Source of the DNA: Ottelia alismoides
Taxonomy: Eukaryota; Streptophyta; Magnoliopsida; Alismatales; Hydrocharitaceae
Direction of reading: 5' to 3'
Length of the DNA: 64,000 bases
Assembly (NCBI GenBank): GCA_037367405.1
Contig: JAZKJV010010752.1
Location: 62,001 to 126,000, forward strand
Under the pieces are notes generated by a model. It saw nothing but the letters and a program-made list of their open reading frames with translations. It made no database searches and was not told where the DNA came from. The position numbers were made by a program, and so were the translations under genes. Positions 34,375 to 46,312 of the stretch are shown piece after piece (the stretch's first letter is position 1; each line of letters opens with the position of its first letter).

Positions 34375-36930
34375 GGTTAGGAATATTTTTCATCTTATAT
34401 AATACTGTTCCACTATCATACTGAAGAGAGATCAACTACCGTCATTGAGGATGTAGCATAGTTAAGGAAGAAACTAGTAAATCATATGTTATGTTAAGGT
34501 GGAGTGTAAGTGGCATATGTTAAGGTGGGCCTTTTTTCTCACCATATGTTAAGGTGGAGTATGTATGCCATTTTCGTTAAGCAAAAAACATGTTATAAGT
34601 TTATAACCAATCACCAAGTAACTGCAGGATGGGTCAAACACAGCAATCAGCCCAAGTTCCCTCAAAACCTGTCCTTGTTCAGATGTGCAAGGAACCCAGA
34701 AAGGTAATCCTCGAGAACTAGGTAGATGTTGAACAATGGTTAATCTGCAGACGGGATTAGAGCCTACTTTTGCTGCACACACTTTCCTGCTTTGACCCAT
34801 TTCTTAATGACCTCGCCCTTCCTACCCCTTACCTTAATCCGCATTCCAACCTCGCGCATCAAAAGGGACGAGTAGACCGTCGTGGCTTCCAACACTACAC
34901 CCTCCACCCACGGCAATACATTAGACCATCCCGACGAACGCTGTTCCCCTTTGACCACATGCAGATGCTCAAACGTATCAAAGATTGGTGTTTGCGAGAA
35001 TGCAAATGATATTGCTTGCACACTCCTTCTTGTGCTGCTTTTTCGCACTCCCAATGCCGACCAAATGAATCGTAGAAGACCGCACCCCATGTTGACCAAG
35101 TAAATATTGTTGAACAATTCCGTCATTTAGCTCGAGGGCTCGGATTTGCCGCAACTGTGAACCCATTGACTTGACGAGGACCGCTAATGAGAGCATTGAT
35201 GAGTTCGAGTAGCAACACTGTTAAGCATATTAATGTCGCCAAAAGATGAGGGTTGAAAGAACGGAATGTGGGAGATTTTTTTTTTCTGTGTTTGTACAGA
35301 ATAGAAGAAAGATGGAGCCTGATGGTATTAACAGCGCCAACATGTCACCTGAGACAGAAATCACTGTTACACACTTAATTGGTCCGTCGAAATTGCGACC
35401 ATCCTTTATCATGAATATTGGTCGTGTACAACGTCGGTCACCAATGTATTGAAGGCGTAGTGGTGATGGGATGCCAGCTTGCAAAGCAGTCTTCTTCGCA
35501 GATAAGGAACGGTTAATGCGAAGTAGATGGTCAACAAGACGCGTTTTTTGCTTATAACAGACAAAACCCCAACATTTCGTTTCGGGTGTGAACTCGAAAA
35601 AATCCCTACACTTTGATTGTTTGGTTTTTTTCTCGTTTCTATGCCTCCCGTCGGCAAATTAAATTGGCAACGTGATTTTTCTGCTCAAAAAATAATATCT
35701 GTGCTGTCATCGTGCAATTTTGATTTCCAAAATGCAACCTTATATATTGAATCTTATAATTTTGCTCAAATCTGAACTTATTTACCATTTCATCAAAATA
35801 GTTACAGGTTTCGAATCCTTTTTGATTGCAATCTAGGTTTCCTAGATGTTGATTGAATATTTGACCATTAAGATAAAATAGCAAATAAACTCAGATTTGA
35901 GAGAATTTTTGAGACATCAATCCAAGATTCAATCTATGTTAACACTCGGTACAGCAAAGGATCCGTATACATAGTATCTCCGAGATCATGGAGAGCCATA
36001 ACTGGTCAACGATTTTAATTCGGGGTTGTTTGAGTGGTGATTGCAACCACGTCTAAATCTCCCACAGATCTCCGTATCGATGTCGAAGAGTAGAATTTCA
36101 GGGCACCAAGCAACTTCTAACGTCTTTTTGTGATGAAAAATTGGCTGCAATCAATGCCCATTTACACAGTAACACATCCAACTTCCACGTACCGACATAA
36201 CCAGACCAAGCAAATTAAATACTCTGTATTGAACTCACGAGACAAATCTCAAAAGATGGAGAAACAAAATAAATTTGAATTAGGACGCAACGAAGATTAA
36301 GACGTAACATAATTGTAAGAATATCAAGTCATTAAATCACAAACATGTTTGACCAAAGTCCCTCGGAAAAGCCACATAAGTAGCTTCTAAATGTCCAATA
36401 CACGACATATAGGGCATGCATAACGCACAGCATCACGAGGTTTAGCTGAGTTGCCAACCCATAACAAACACTTATTTCTTTGTAATCCAAATCTTATCTG
36501 TAAATCTAAAGATTCTGGATAATACAATTCACAACACTCAACCCGAAAACCTTTCAGAGCAGGTTTTATACAAATCAAGATGATCGAACTATATGAACAA
36601 TAACCAAACAAGACGGATACTACTCCACCCGCGTCGCTCTCCACCCCTCTGAACTGCCATTCACAATAACACCAACTATTTTTCATGTTAATTCAGTGAA
36701 CTACATTGCTAAAAATAGATGACTTGGCTGCCCTTTTTCATTGACAGATAATCCTTTTAAAGCAGATTTTTAATCACTCTTGATGGATCTAACCAAAATT
36801 GTGTGAGGATTGAAAACAGTAACTGGCTGTACTTTCCTCAGCAAACACTGGTACCAGAAACCAGAGGAATACGTAATGCATAAGCATGGAGCAAAAGATA
36901 GAAGCAAACTGAACAAAAGGTAAGTCAGAT
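34375..36930. other. Unassigned region downstream of the SR gene
   Basis: No recognised gene. Several moderately long frames overlap at 34764-35196 on both strands (for example VLPWVEGVVLEATTVYSSLL on the minus strand at about 34830-34960), which might be an old gene fragment, but no family could be named. The SR gene's 3' UTR probably reaches somewhere below 37190; its end was not located. Confidence 0.35.
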
Positions 36931-37189
36931 CTTTGCATATTACAATAACTTCCAACATGCATAGCCCTAAAATCGACAAACAACGGGGCTCTGAACAATC
37001 AGGACTCCGGGCCATTAAAGGCTACGGATTCAAGGCATCTACCAAATACATAGTTAAAGGGCACTCCTGGTCTAGTTCGAAAACATCCTTCACCAAAGTT
37101 ACGCATAGGAAACCATACCGATATGGCAATATCTAACCTGGATGATATCATGAAGACTGAATAAGCACAGAATCCCCGTTTAGTTCACG

Positions 37190-40100
37190 CTAGGACCGCT
37201 CCCGTCTAGGAGAATCCCTGGGAGATCGACTGCAACAAGACAAAAAAAACATATATTTAGCATGCAATTTGGAAGATAAATTTAACATGGAAGTGTGCCT
37301 AACCTTCTATATCTGTCGTATGCAGGACTTTCAGTTCTTCCATTTTCAGAGCTGGCTCTTTCAACAGGTTTGTTGTAGGGACTAGGCCCACGCCCATAAT
37401 CTGGACTGGCTCTTTCAGCTCTACCATAAGGGCTAGGAGATCTACGGTAATCACGACCTTTTCCGGGAGACCGGTCTCGGCCCCTCCTATCAGGACTGTA
37501 CCCGTTTCTTGGCTCGTCATCATCTCTAATTGCATATTCGACTGAAATTACCCGGTCTATCAACTTGCTGCCATTGCAAGACAAACATTAGATTCAAAAC
37601 AAGTTTTCACTTTACAACCATCAGGTACCAAGGCTGTCGATGGAAACGGAATCAACAGCTCAAGAGGAAAGTCATGCCGGTAATTTATTTCTATTGAAAA
37701 TCCATCTAATCAAAATTCCAAAATGGAAGTTTATTTCAAAAAATGCAATAAAGATGCATGAAAACTACGTAAGAAAAAAAACATCTGTTTCGAACCCTCC
37801 TATTAGGACTGTACCCATTTCTTAGTTCACCATGTCTAATTGCAAATACTCCATTGAAATTACCCGGGATATCTAGCACTTCTGCTTTAATAAACTCACT
37901 ATGGATCCAATATGTTTTTGTGTAGAAACGCATTTACCTTGCAATCATCAATTTTAAAGGCATAGTTTACATGTCTTTAATTGATGATAAACACTGGGAT
38001 TCATAGAACATGTATATCCCGCCTTTAGTTTGAGTCTATATAGAATTAATCGATACGAATATACATCTTATTCTTTCAGATAGGTCACTTTAATCTTCAG
38101 TATCGAATACAACTGCCCAAACCCTGTTAGAATAAAGCCGACATTTGCTGCAAACCCAAATAAAAATCGAGCATATGTTTTCAAGCAACAATATATAAAT
38201 GGTTATGACCATCCTAAGGAAGCAAAAGAAGTGCATATAGATCCAAGTCCCAAACAAACTAAACAGTGAGCTGATAAAATTAGCATATGGCAGCAATGAT
38301 CTGCAACAGGGGATGAAATGAAGCATGATAAGCTTGCAATAAGCTCAAGCTGAAAGAAAAGCAACAAGTCAATCCTAGTAGACAAAGCAGCTGGTATTGA
38401 ATTATAGCAACAAGCTCAGGCACTCAAGACAGTATGATAGGGATGAGGTCAATCAAGTCAATCAACAAAATAGTTCACAGCCACCTTTTTTATTGGATCT
38501 AAGTGAACATCAACATTTTAAGAAGCATGATGCCAAAAGTTCCAGTCAAAAATGGAAGATTATACAGCATGTAGTTGATGTGTGCTCTAACAAGGTTCAA
38601 CAGGTAGGTTGTTTGAATCAACAAAAGTTACCTACAGGACATTGATTCCCTCAGTAATAAAAAGTTTGCAAAGGAAAAAGTTTGCAGTTCAAAAAGGAAA
38701 AAGCCAAAGAGAGGTAATAACTTCCTTTGGAGATTGGCTTTGAACAAATGGATTTTTGCCCGGCCGACCATATAATCTTTGTCAATTACCTCTACGACCT
38801 TTGAAACATCGTAATTCCTCCCTGGATCCCGTAAACTTGCTCCGTTTTACCCCATGAACCCTACCGTTAAATTGACACATCTAGAGTTAACTTCCTTGGG
38901 TTAAAAGGGAGTTACTCTAACCAATCCACAAACGGACGGCTAGAATTAACAAGAAAAAAATCCTCCAAGAAGTGGGGCTTCCAAGCGGGGTGTGGGCCAG
39001 GGCGGGGAGACCTGGGCTGGGAGGAGGTTGGCGGGAGTCAAGGGACGCGCGGGGATGCTTCGAGCGGCCGGGGCGAGGGCTTCGAGCAAGGGAGGTAGAC
39101 GGGGGGCTTCGAGCAGTTAATCTACCGTTAAATCGACCTGCAGGGGAGGCAAACAGGGTCCTTGGAGCAGGAAGGAGGCGGGGGAGGGGGCTGCTTCGGG
39201 CAGGAGCGGTGCTCGACCAGGGAGGAGCTTCCTGTGCGTCGCCTTCTTCATGATGAGGAAGGGCTCATATCCATGAGGAAGGGGCTTTGTGATGATTTTG
39301 ATTTGGGTGCGGAATACAAATATTGGGTTTGGTGTGGAATTTGGCGCCTGGCTTGATGAAAGAAGACGTCGTTGTTGTCTGGTGGGCAGTAGGGTTTTCC
39401 AGCGGTGGGCGGGTTGTGGGAGCTTTGATGGGAGGTCCGCGGCGGGGGACTTCGAGGAGATTTTAGCGGCGGGGAGGGGGGAAGGAAATTTCTAGCAAGG
39501 AAAACACATCTGTGGGGGGGGAGGGGGGGTTTGGATGACAGCCTAGGGGGAGGAAGGGAATTTGAGCGGCGGTCGGACCTAGGATCTTCAAAGGGAGGGG
39601 ACTTCGAACGGGGGGGGGCTTCGAGGATGACAGGTCGGGGGGGAGGCGGGGGATTAGAGCGACGGGCGGGCCAGGGGGCTTCGAAGGGAGGTCCGCGATG
39701 GCCCGGGGAGGGGGGGAGGGGGCCTTCGAGTCAACTGAGGCCCGATGGGGCGTTGAGCAGGGGGCAGGAGGGCCTCGAGCAACGGGAGGACCTGGAGGTG
39801 AAGGAGGCCGGAGGTCGGTAACGAAGAGGTTGAAGGTGGAGGTCGGTCGGGGAGGAGGGCGGTGGAGGTGGAGGTGGTGGGTGTTGGGTTGTGGGGAAAA
39901 GGAAGAGGGTGAAAGGGAGTGGCAATTGATGTAAATTTGATAAATAAAATAGGTATAATATAAAAGAATGTAACAGAATCTGGTTAGTTTTAATGGGTAA
40001 ATGGATGGGAGTTAACCACAGGATTTATAGGGTAAGAGTTAGCAAGTTTACAGGGTCCAAGGAGGAATTACGATGTTTGAAAGGTCGTAGAGGTAATTGA

Positions 40101-43100
40101 CAAAGATTATAGAGTCTGTCGGGTAAAAATCCCTTGAAAAAAAGCTGGTGCACAATAGACGAAAGCATGGAGAAGGGTTTTGAAGAACTCAAACGTTTCA
40201 AAGATGTTTTTTGAAAAGATTTCAAAGATGTTCATTGGGGTGAATCCATATATATATACACACACACACGCGCGCGCGCGCTCCAAGTTGCTTTTGCTGA
40301 GGGAAACGAAGGCATTTATCTCAGCAGCTGCAAAGGATTTGTTTTACGATATGGCATGCGATCAAGATGTAAAAGAAAGGTTTGTTGATTTGCCAAAGAA
40401 GGCCAAAGAATAGGACGAGGAATTCTCAGTCTTTAATATTGCAACGTATCAGTGATATATCATCGATATGTCAGTATTGGTAAGATGATGAAATTGACCC
40501 TAGTCTATATCATTTTCCTCGGGCATCGACGAAATATCGGCTATATGTTGCCGATGTATCGCCAATATATCAGCAAAATGAGGAATAGTGAAGATTTCTT
40601 ATAATATTTTATTCCTTTTTCGCCCGATATTCTCCGATACATGGCCCCATTTTCCCCATTTCGTGTTCCAACTTCTGCCAGTGAGTGTATTTTAGGTGAT
40701 TTTTGACAGATTTGAAAAGATCTTAAAGGCTCGAAGGCTCACTGATTCGATCGCATGTGTTTTATATCAACGGATTTTTATAAGACTGGTGGCCATAACA
40801 TCTATTTCATTTTTCTCAACATTTGATTTGTGAAAATATGGTGACTGAAGTCTACAATCTTGAATTATTTTTTAAGATTTATCTAGATAATTGATAATAC
40901 AAGAATATTTATTACAGCGGAATCAATAAAACGACATCAATTCAATACTTAGATCTTCAAATTGAGATATATCAAGACCTCTCGCTATTTTTAAGATTCA
41001 TGGATCAAGTTCGATTGAGTGGGATCTTTCACTCCCATTTTTTTCCACCAAGAACATTTATAAGACTCAGACCACCCAATTTTAAGTATCCTACTTTTTC
41101 GTGATTCACAGGATTCAAAAAGCAATCCATATTTCACGGTCAAAGGTGTAGTACTGCTTGTAGTAGTGGTCCTTACACCTCGTAATGGAAGCTGGAGGAG
41201 ATTCAACGTTGGATGATGGAGCTACATCAAGCATCTATGGCAGATCTCATGAACAAAATGAATGATATGGCTTTTTCCCTCCCATTAAGATTTACAAAAG
41301 TAGTTGTTACGGGAGATTTCAAGAAAATCAACACTATGACGATACATCCTTGTAGAGCAGTTGAAAATAAAGTATATATTTTTTCTCGACAAGGCATCCA
41401 ACTAAACCCCCACGGATGGGTTCTCCTACTCAATATTCATTGCACCGTTCTCAACCCGCATCTTCTTTGTGTCAAACACGTCATGATTATCCATCTTCTG
41501 ATAACAGTTATCAGGGCCTTATCGGATTGGCTTCCTCGCACATGTGACTAATCATGAATATATGCAATATATGATGGACTATATAGCTATAAACACATAT
41601 ATGACATCAGAGAATCATATGGCATATAAACACCGTTATCATGAGATGATATGGAAGGCATCAAGTAACAATCAAATATGTGGCCCAAAAGGTCACATCT
41701 GCATGTGTATTCAGAACCCTACCAAACACATGACGTTATGTGGTCAATAAGCGATTTGAGCGCATATGCAAACAGGACAAATGTGGGTTGTACATGGTTG
41801 TATATGTAGTGCATATAAAGTACCACTTTTATATATCCTTTAGGAATCCGAATATGGGAGATCTGAACCTTCCCTATCTTAAAAAAATGATATATTAAAC
41901 ATGGACGGGCACTATATCAAAAATATGACATATAATTCATTTTTATAGTTGCCTTGGTTTACTTTGCTAGAGGTTCATGGATGGTGGGATTATAGATTAT
42001 ATTATTTGAATTGAAATTTTTAATTTTGTATTATGTTTGTTAGAGTATTTGGAGCATGTGTCACTTATGTAATAGGCGGGTAAATGGATCCAGGAGAAGA
42101 TCCATTTACCCCATCTATATGTTTAGTCTCACATTGTCCAGTGGTGGGACTTGGAGGCTCTGTGGAGGCTATATAAGGAGCCCCAGACCTCCTGTATCCA
42201 TTGAGAAAGTGCAATGCATAGCATGCCCCTTTGTGGGCTTCTCCCGTGGTTTCATCCTGCTCCTCACGGAGTAGGACTCCACGTTAAATCCCGTTGTTCC
42301 TATTTTTTCTTTATCTTTTTCCATGTTTTGTTTCCGCTTCCTATTTTCTAACATGGTATCAGAGCGGGTCGATTCTCGAGGGTTTTTCTTTTATGTTCGT
42401 TTGTAATATATTCGAGATTCGTTTTATGTTGAAGATCTGGTGTTCATGTTTGATATCTTTTCATATCATTCTTGTTCTACGGCTGGATTTATGTTCTAGG
42501 GTTTCATTTTTTGAAACCATATTTTCTGCCATCGAAGCAACTCGTTCTCGTTGCTCTTACCAACAGCAATGGTGTCTCTTGCCCTCGTGCCCTACGTCCA
42601 GGCAAGGTTCTGACTGGCAAATCGCCTCCTGATGGTGCCCTAGTGCCCTCTACGCCACCAGTTGGCGCGTGAGACCCTCTCAGGCCGCACCCCTGCAACC
42701 ACCATCTCGCGACCCAAGATCGTCCAGATCAACAAGCGGCGCTACAGGGAGCGCGCTCATATCCTTCTCCAGACTCGCAGTGCATCATCTCTCCAAACAT
42801 CCACCGCAAATCTTCATATCCACCGCAGCAACATCAAAGCAGCGGCAGCGTGAGCGGCGCTACTGCCACATCCAAGCGGCGCCAGCGAATGATCCGCATC
42901 ATCTTCCATCAAGCACATCTCGCGCAATTGCGCGTCGGGCTGTGGAGGCGGCCCCTTCCATTAGCGTGACTCCTCCCTTGAGCCCTCCCGCAGGCGGCGC
43001 GAGGGGACCTCCTTCCGATCACAAGACTCCTCATATGGCAGCGTGCGAGCTCTCAACTAGCTCCATCTCCTTCGCGCGCATCTTCCCAATGCGAGCCTAG

Positions 43101-46100
43101 CCGCATCTCCATCGTGAGGCGCGCATCCTTCATCGCACAACCCCCGCACTCCATCGCTCCAGCGGCAGGATCTCCATCACAACGACGGGGGAGCTGCGTT
43201 TCTTAAAAGAGGGTTCTGGGAACCCTAACATGCCCCACGAAGGGCGGCACGGGGAATCGATGGGGTTCCCATCTTAGGGAACCCTAATGTCCCGATCGTT
43301 CTTCTATTAAAATAATGATTCTGTTGTAAGCAGCCCAATAAGTCGTATGTTAAAAAAAACAAAAAAAGGTTTTTTTTTGTGATACAACAACAACAACAAA
43401 GCCTTTTCCCACAATTAAGTAGGGTCGGCTACATGGATTCTTCACCTCCATTCAGATCTATCTTGGGTCAATCTCGGACTTATATCCAAAAAACTAAGAT
43501 CCCTTCGTATAGTCTCTTTCCAACACTTCTTGGGTCGTCCTCACCCTCTCTTAGCCGGCTCAACATCCCACCACTCGCATGGTACGAGAGTGTGATTAAA
43601 AAACGAGAAAAGAAGAAAAGAGAGAGGGGAAAGGAGATGTATTTTGGGGTAAGATTTCTTTGGGCCCAAATGGGTCACGTTTGTTTGTTAAAAAAAGGGC
43701 GTGTACAATAAAAAGACGTACACAAAGCAAAAAATGCAAGAACAGCCGAAAAAAATGGTTGAAACGAATTTAAAAATGTGTTCAAAAAAATGACGGCTTA
43801 TTAAAAAAATTGATAAAGAGCCGCAAGAAATTTTTTGGGAATATGCATGTTTTCCTCGTATTTATGTATTATCTTATCTTCTCCCAACATGGTCAACAAT
43901 GTCATTCCGACCAGTATGGGAGAAAGGGGAGTATATGTAGAGTCATAGGTCTTGTTCTAAGATTCAAATGTCAGATTTTCCAGACCGGTCAGATGTTCAG
44001 ACTCTACAATTTTCAGATTCAGACTCGATGACGACGCATGCCAATCATTTGTCATTCTTGTTGGTCGGCCAGAGCTTTCATGTGAGCCATAGGGACTCCA
44101 GAGCATGGAAGGCCGTATCCCGATACATCAGTGATATATCAGTACCGACAGGTCACCGATATACCGCCGATATGATCGATAACGGTATCGACAGGCCATT
44201 TTATTCACAATCTCGGTTTGATGTCGGCAATATGGTGTCGATATATCGTCGATATATCGACGATATATCGTATCAACATGGTACCGATATCGATATCGAT
44301 ATCAATATGTCCTTCCATGCTCCAGAGCAGAGGACCATTCCCTATGCCATTGAGGGCGCAGGTTTTCATGTGGTATCATAGCGACTCCAGAGTAGAGTAC
44401 TATTCTCTGAGCCAGATAGATCCAGTTTCACACTCCAACCTGTTAGTCCTCCTCACATACACGCCACGCGTTGAGTTGATATTGTCTGTAGTGTCATGTA
44501 TTGTGAGTTGAGTTTCCTTCTGTTTGTCCAAGCAGAGCATTGCATGCTACAGCTTGAGGGGGAGTGTTAGAGTAATTGGAGCATATGTCACTTATGTAAT
44601 AGGCGGGTAAATGGATCCTGAAGAAGATCCATTTACCCCATCCATATGTTTAGTCCCACATTGTCCAGTGGTGGGACTTGGAGGCTCTGTGGAGGCTATA
44701 TAAGGAACCCCAGACCTCTTGTATCTATTGAGAAAGTGCAATGCATAACATGCCCCTTTGAGGGCTTCTCCCGTGGTTCCATCCCGCTCTTCACGGAGTA
44801 AGGTTCCACGTTAAATCTCGAAGTTCCTATTTTTTCTTTATCTTTTTCCATGTTTTGCTTCCGCTTCCTATTTTCTAACAATGTTATATCAACTACTTAA
44901 AAAATCTCTAATGTCACGTTTTATTATTATAATTTTTAATATTTTAATTAAAAATATTGCAAACCTCCAATGTTTACAAAGTTGATATGCGATATCCGTT
45001 CAGTCAAGCAATCCCAAGCGAGTAAGTGAGTATATGCGGATTATGTGATTTATATTTTTTAATTAAAAATAATAATAAATTCAAGCATTCAAGATTTATA
45101 TTTCAAAAAAAATATAATAGACAAAATATAAAACATAGAACTTATAGTACGATGTGATTTTAATCAAATACAATAAAAACACATTTTTGTGTTTTTCCCA
45201 AGATAGATCTGAATGGAGGCAAAGAACACATGTAGCCGACCCTAACTTAACGTGGGAAAAGGCTTTGTTGTTGTACAATAAAAAACACATGAAGAGTAAG
45301 TTGTCTACAACATATTTGACCTTTGTTATAGACTACGATATGGAATCACCCACTTGTTAGAACATGTGAGCAAAGTTGATTTGTTGTGAATTGCCTCATA
45401 TATTACGTAAAATAAAAATAACTCTCTGTTGTGTGGCAAGGAGTCATTTGCTACGGACTATCACATCTCCTAATCCTAGCAACCCCACAAACAAAAATAT
45501 TGTATTCAAGTTTTTCCTCGATGAAAAAGTGCTTAAAGCTTAAAAAATATTCAGGGATTACAATACATAGTTGCCGATGCCTCAGATATTGACGCGGTAC
45601 AGTTTTAAGGGCAGGGAGATTTGGAAGAGGAGAGGAATGTGTTGGCTGCACCAGTTTTTGGGATTAAGCACGGAGATGCACAAAAAAGGGGAGGGGGAGA
45701 AGAGGAAATGGAGAGGACTCCGAATTTTGTATTCAACTTCAACTAACTCCGTACAGGAGATGCAACATTATGATAAACAGAATAAAACCATAATAAAAAC
45801 TAAATGATCCATCCAAATTGGACAAAATAAACAAAAAACCGAATTGGCAATGCATCATAATTGAACACAAATTTTCTTTAATTTCACACATCAGATATTC
45901 TCAACCATATGAGGGCAATGGGTGAAGAGATTCACGGTGATAAAACAATACAGTGTCAAACACATAACGGAAGTCAAGCTAACATTGTATTATGTAATGA
46001 TGAAACAAACAACCAAGAAGTACTGACCAGGAACCAACCAGTTGAGATAATCACAAACAATATTCACAGCACAGTATAATGTGTAATGCAACAATACACC

Positions 46101-46277
46101 AACAGTCTTCACAGTCGACTGAGATAATCACAAAGCAGAAACCTTAGAGCTCATAAGTACTTACAGCAAAGAGAAAACCATGAGTGAGTACGCGATGCAG
46201 TGACTAGAGATAGAGGGGGGAGAGATCATGCGGCGTTGCGGTGACCGTAGAGAGCGAGCACATGACAACGATCGCTT

Positions 46278-46312
<35 letters not shown>

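Larger units (their letters stand above)
42038..44880 (+). mobile_element. Non-autonomous LTR retrotransposon
   Basis: Two LTRs of 316 bp each (42038-42353, 44565-44880), TGTTAGAG...TTCTAACA, are very similar. A perfect ATGTT target duplication lies at 42033-42037 and 44881-44885. A tRNA-Met primer site (TGGTATCAGAGCGG) follows the first LTR at 42354, and a purine tract (TTGAGGGGGAG) precedes the second. The 2.2-kb interior has no gag or pol; about 42570-43200 is C-rich with proline/serine-like frames. It holds a SINE (43383-43597) and a palindromic element (44106-44319). Its size lies between TRIM and LARD classes. Confidence 0.9.

Noticed and set aside
38972..39934. Several glycine/arginine-rich open frames on the plus strand
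   Set aside because: They come from the G-rich interior of the MULE-like element. Low complexity and G richness produce long frames without coding meaning.
42669..43100. 143-codon plus-strand frame in the non-autonomous LTR element
   Set aside because: Proline/serine/alanine-rich low-complexity text without a domain; it could be leader sequence. Not called as a gene.
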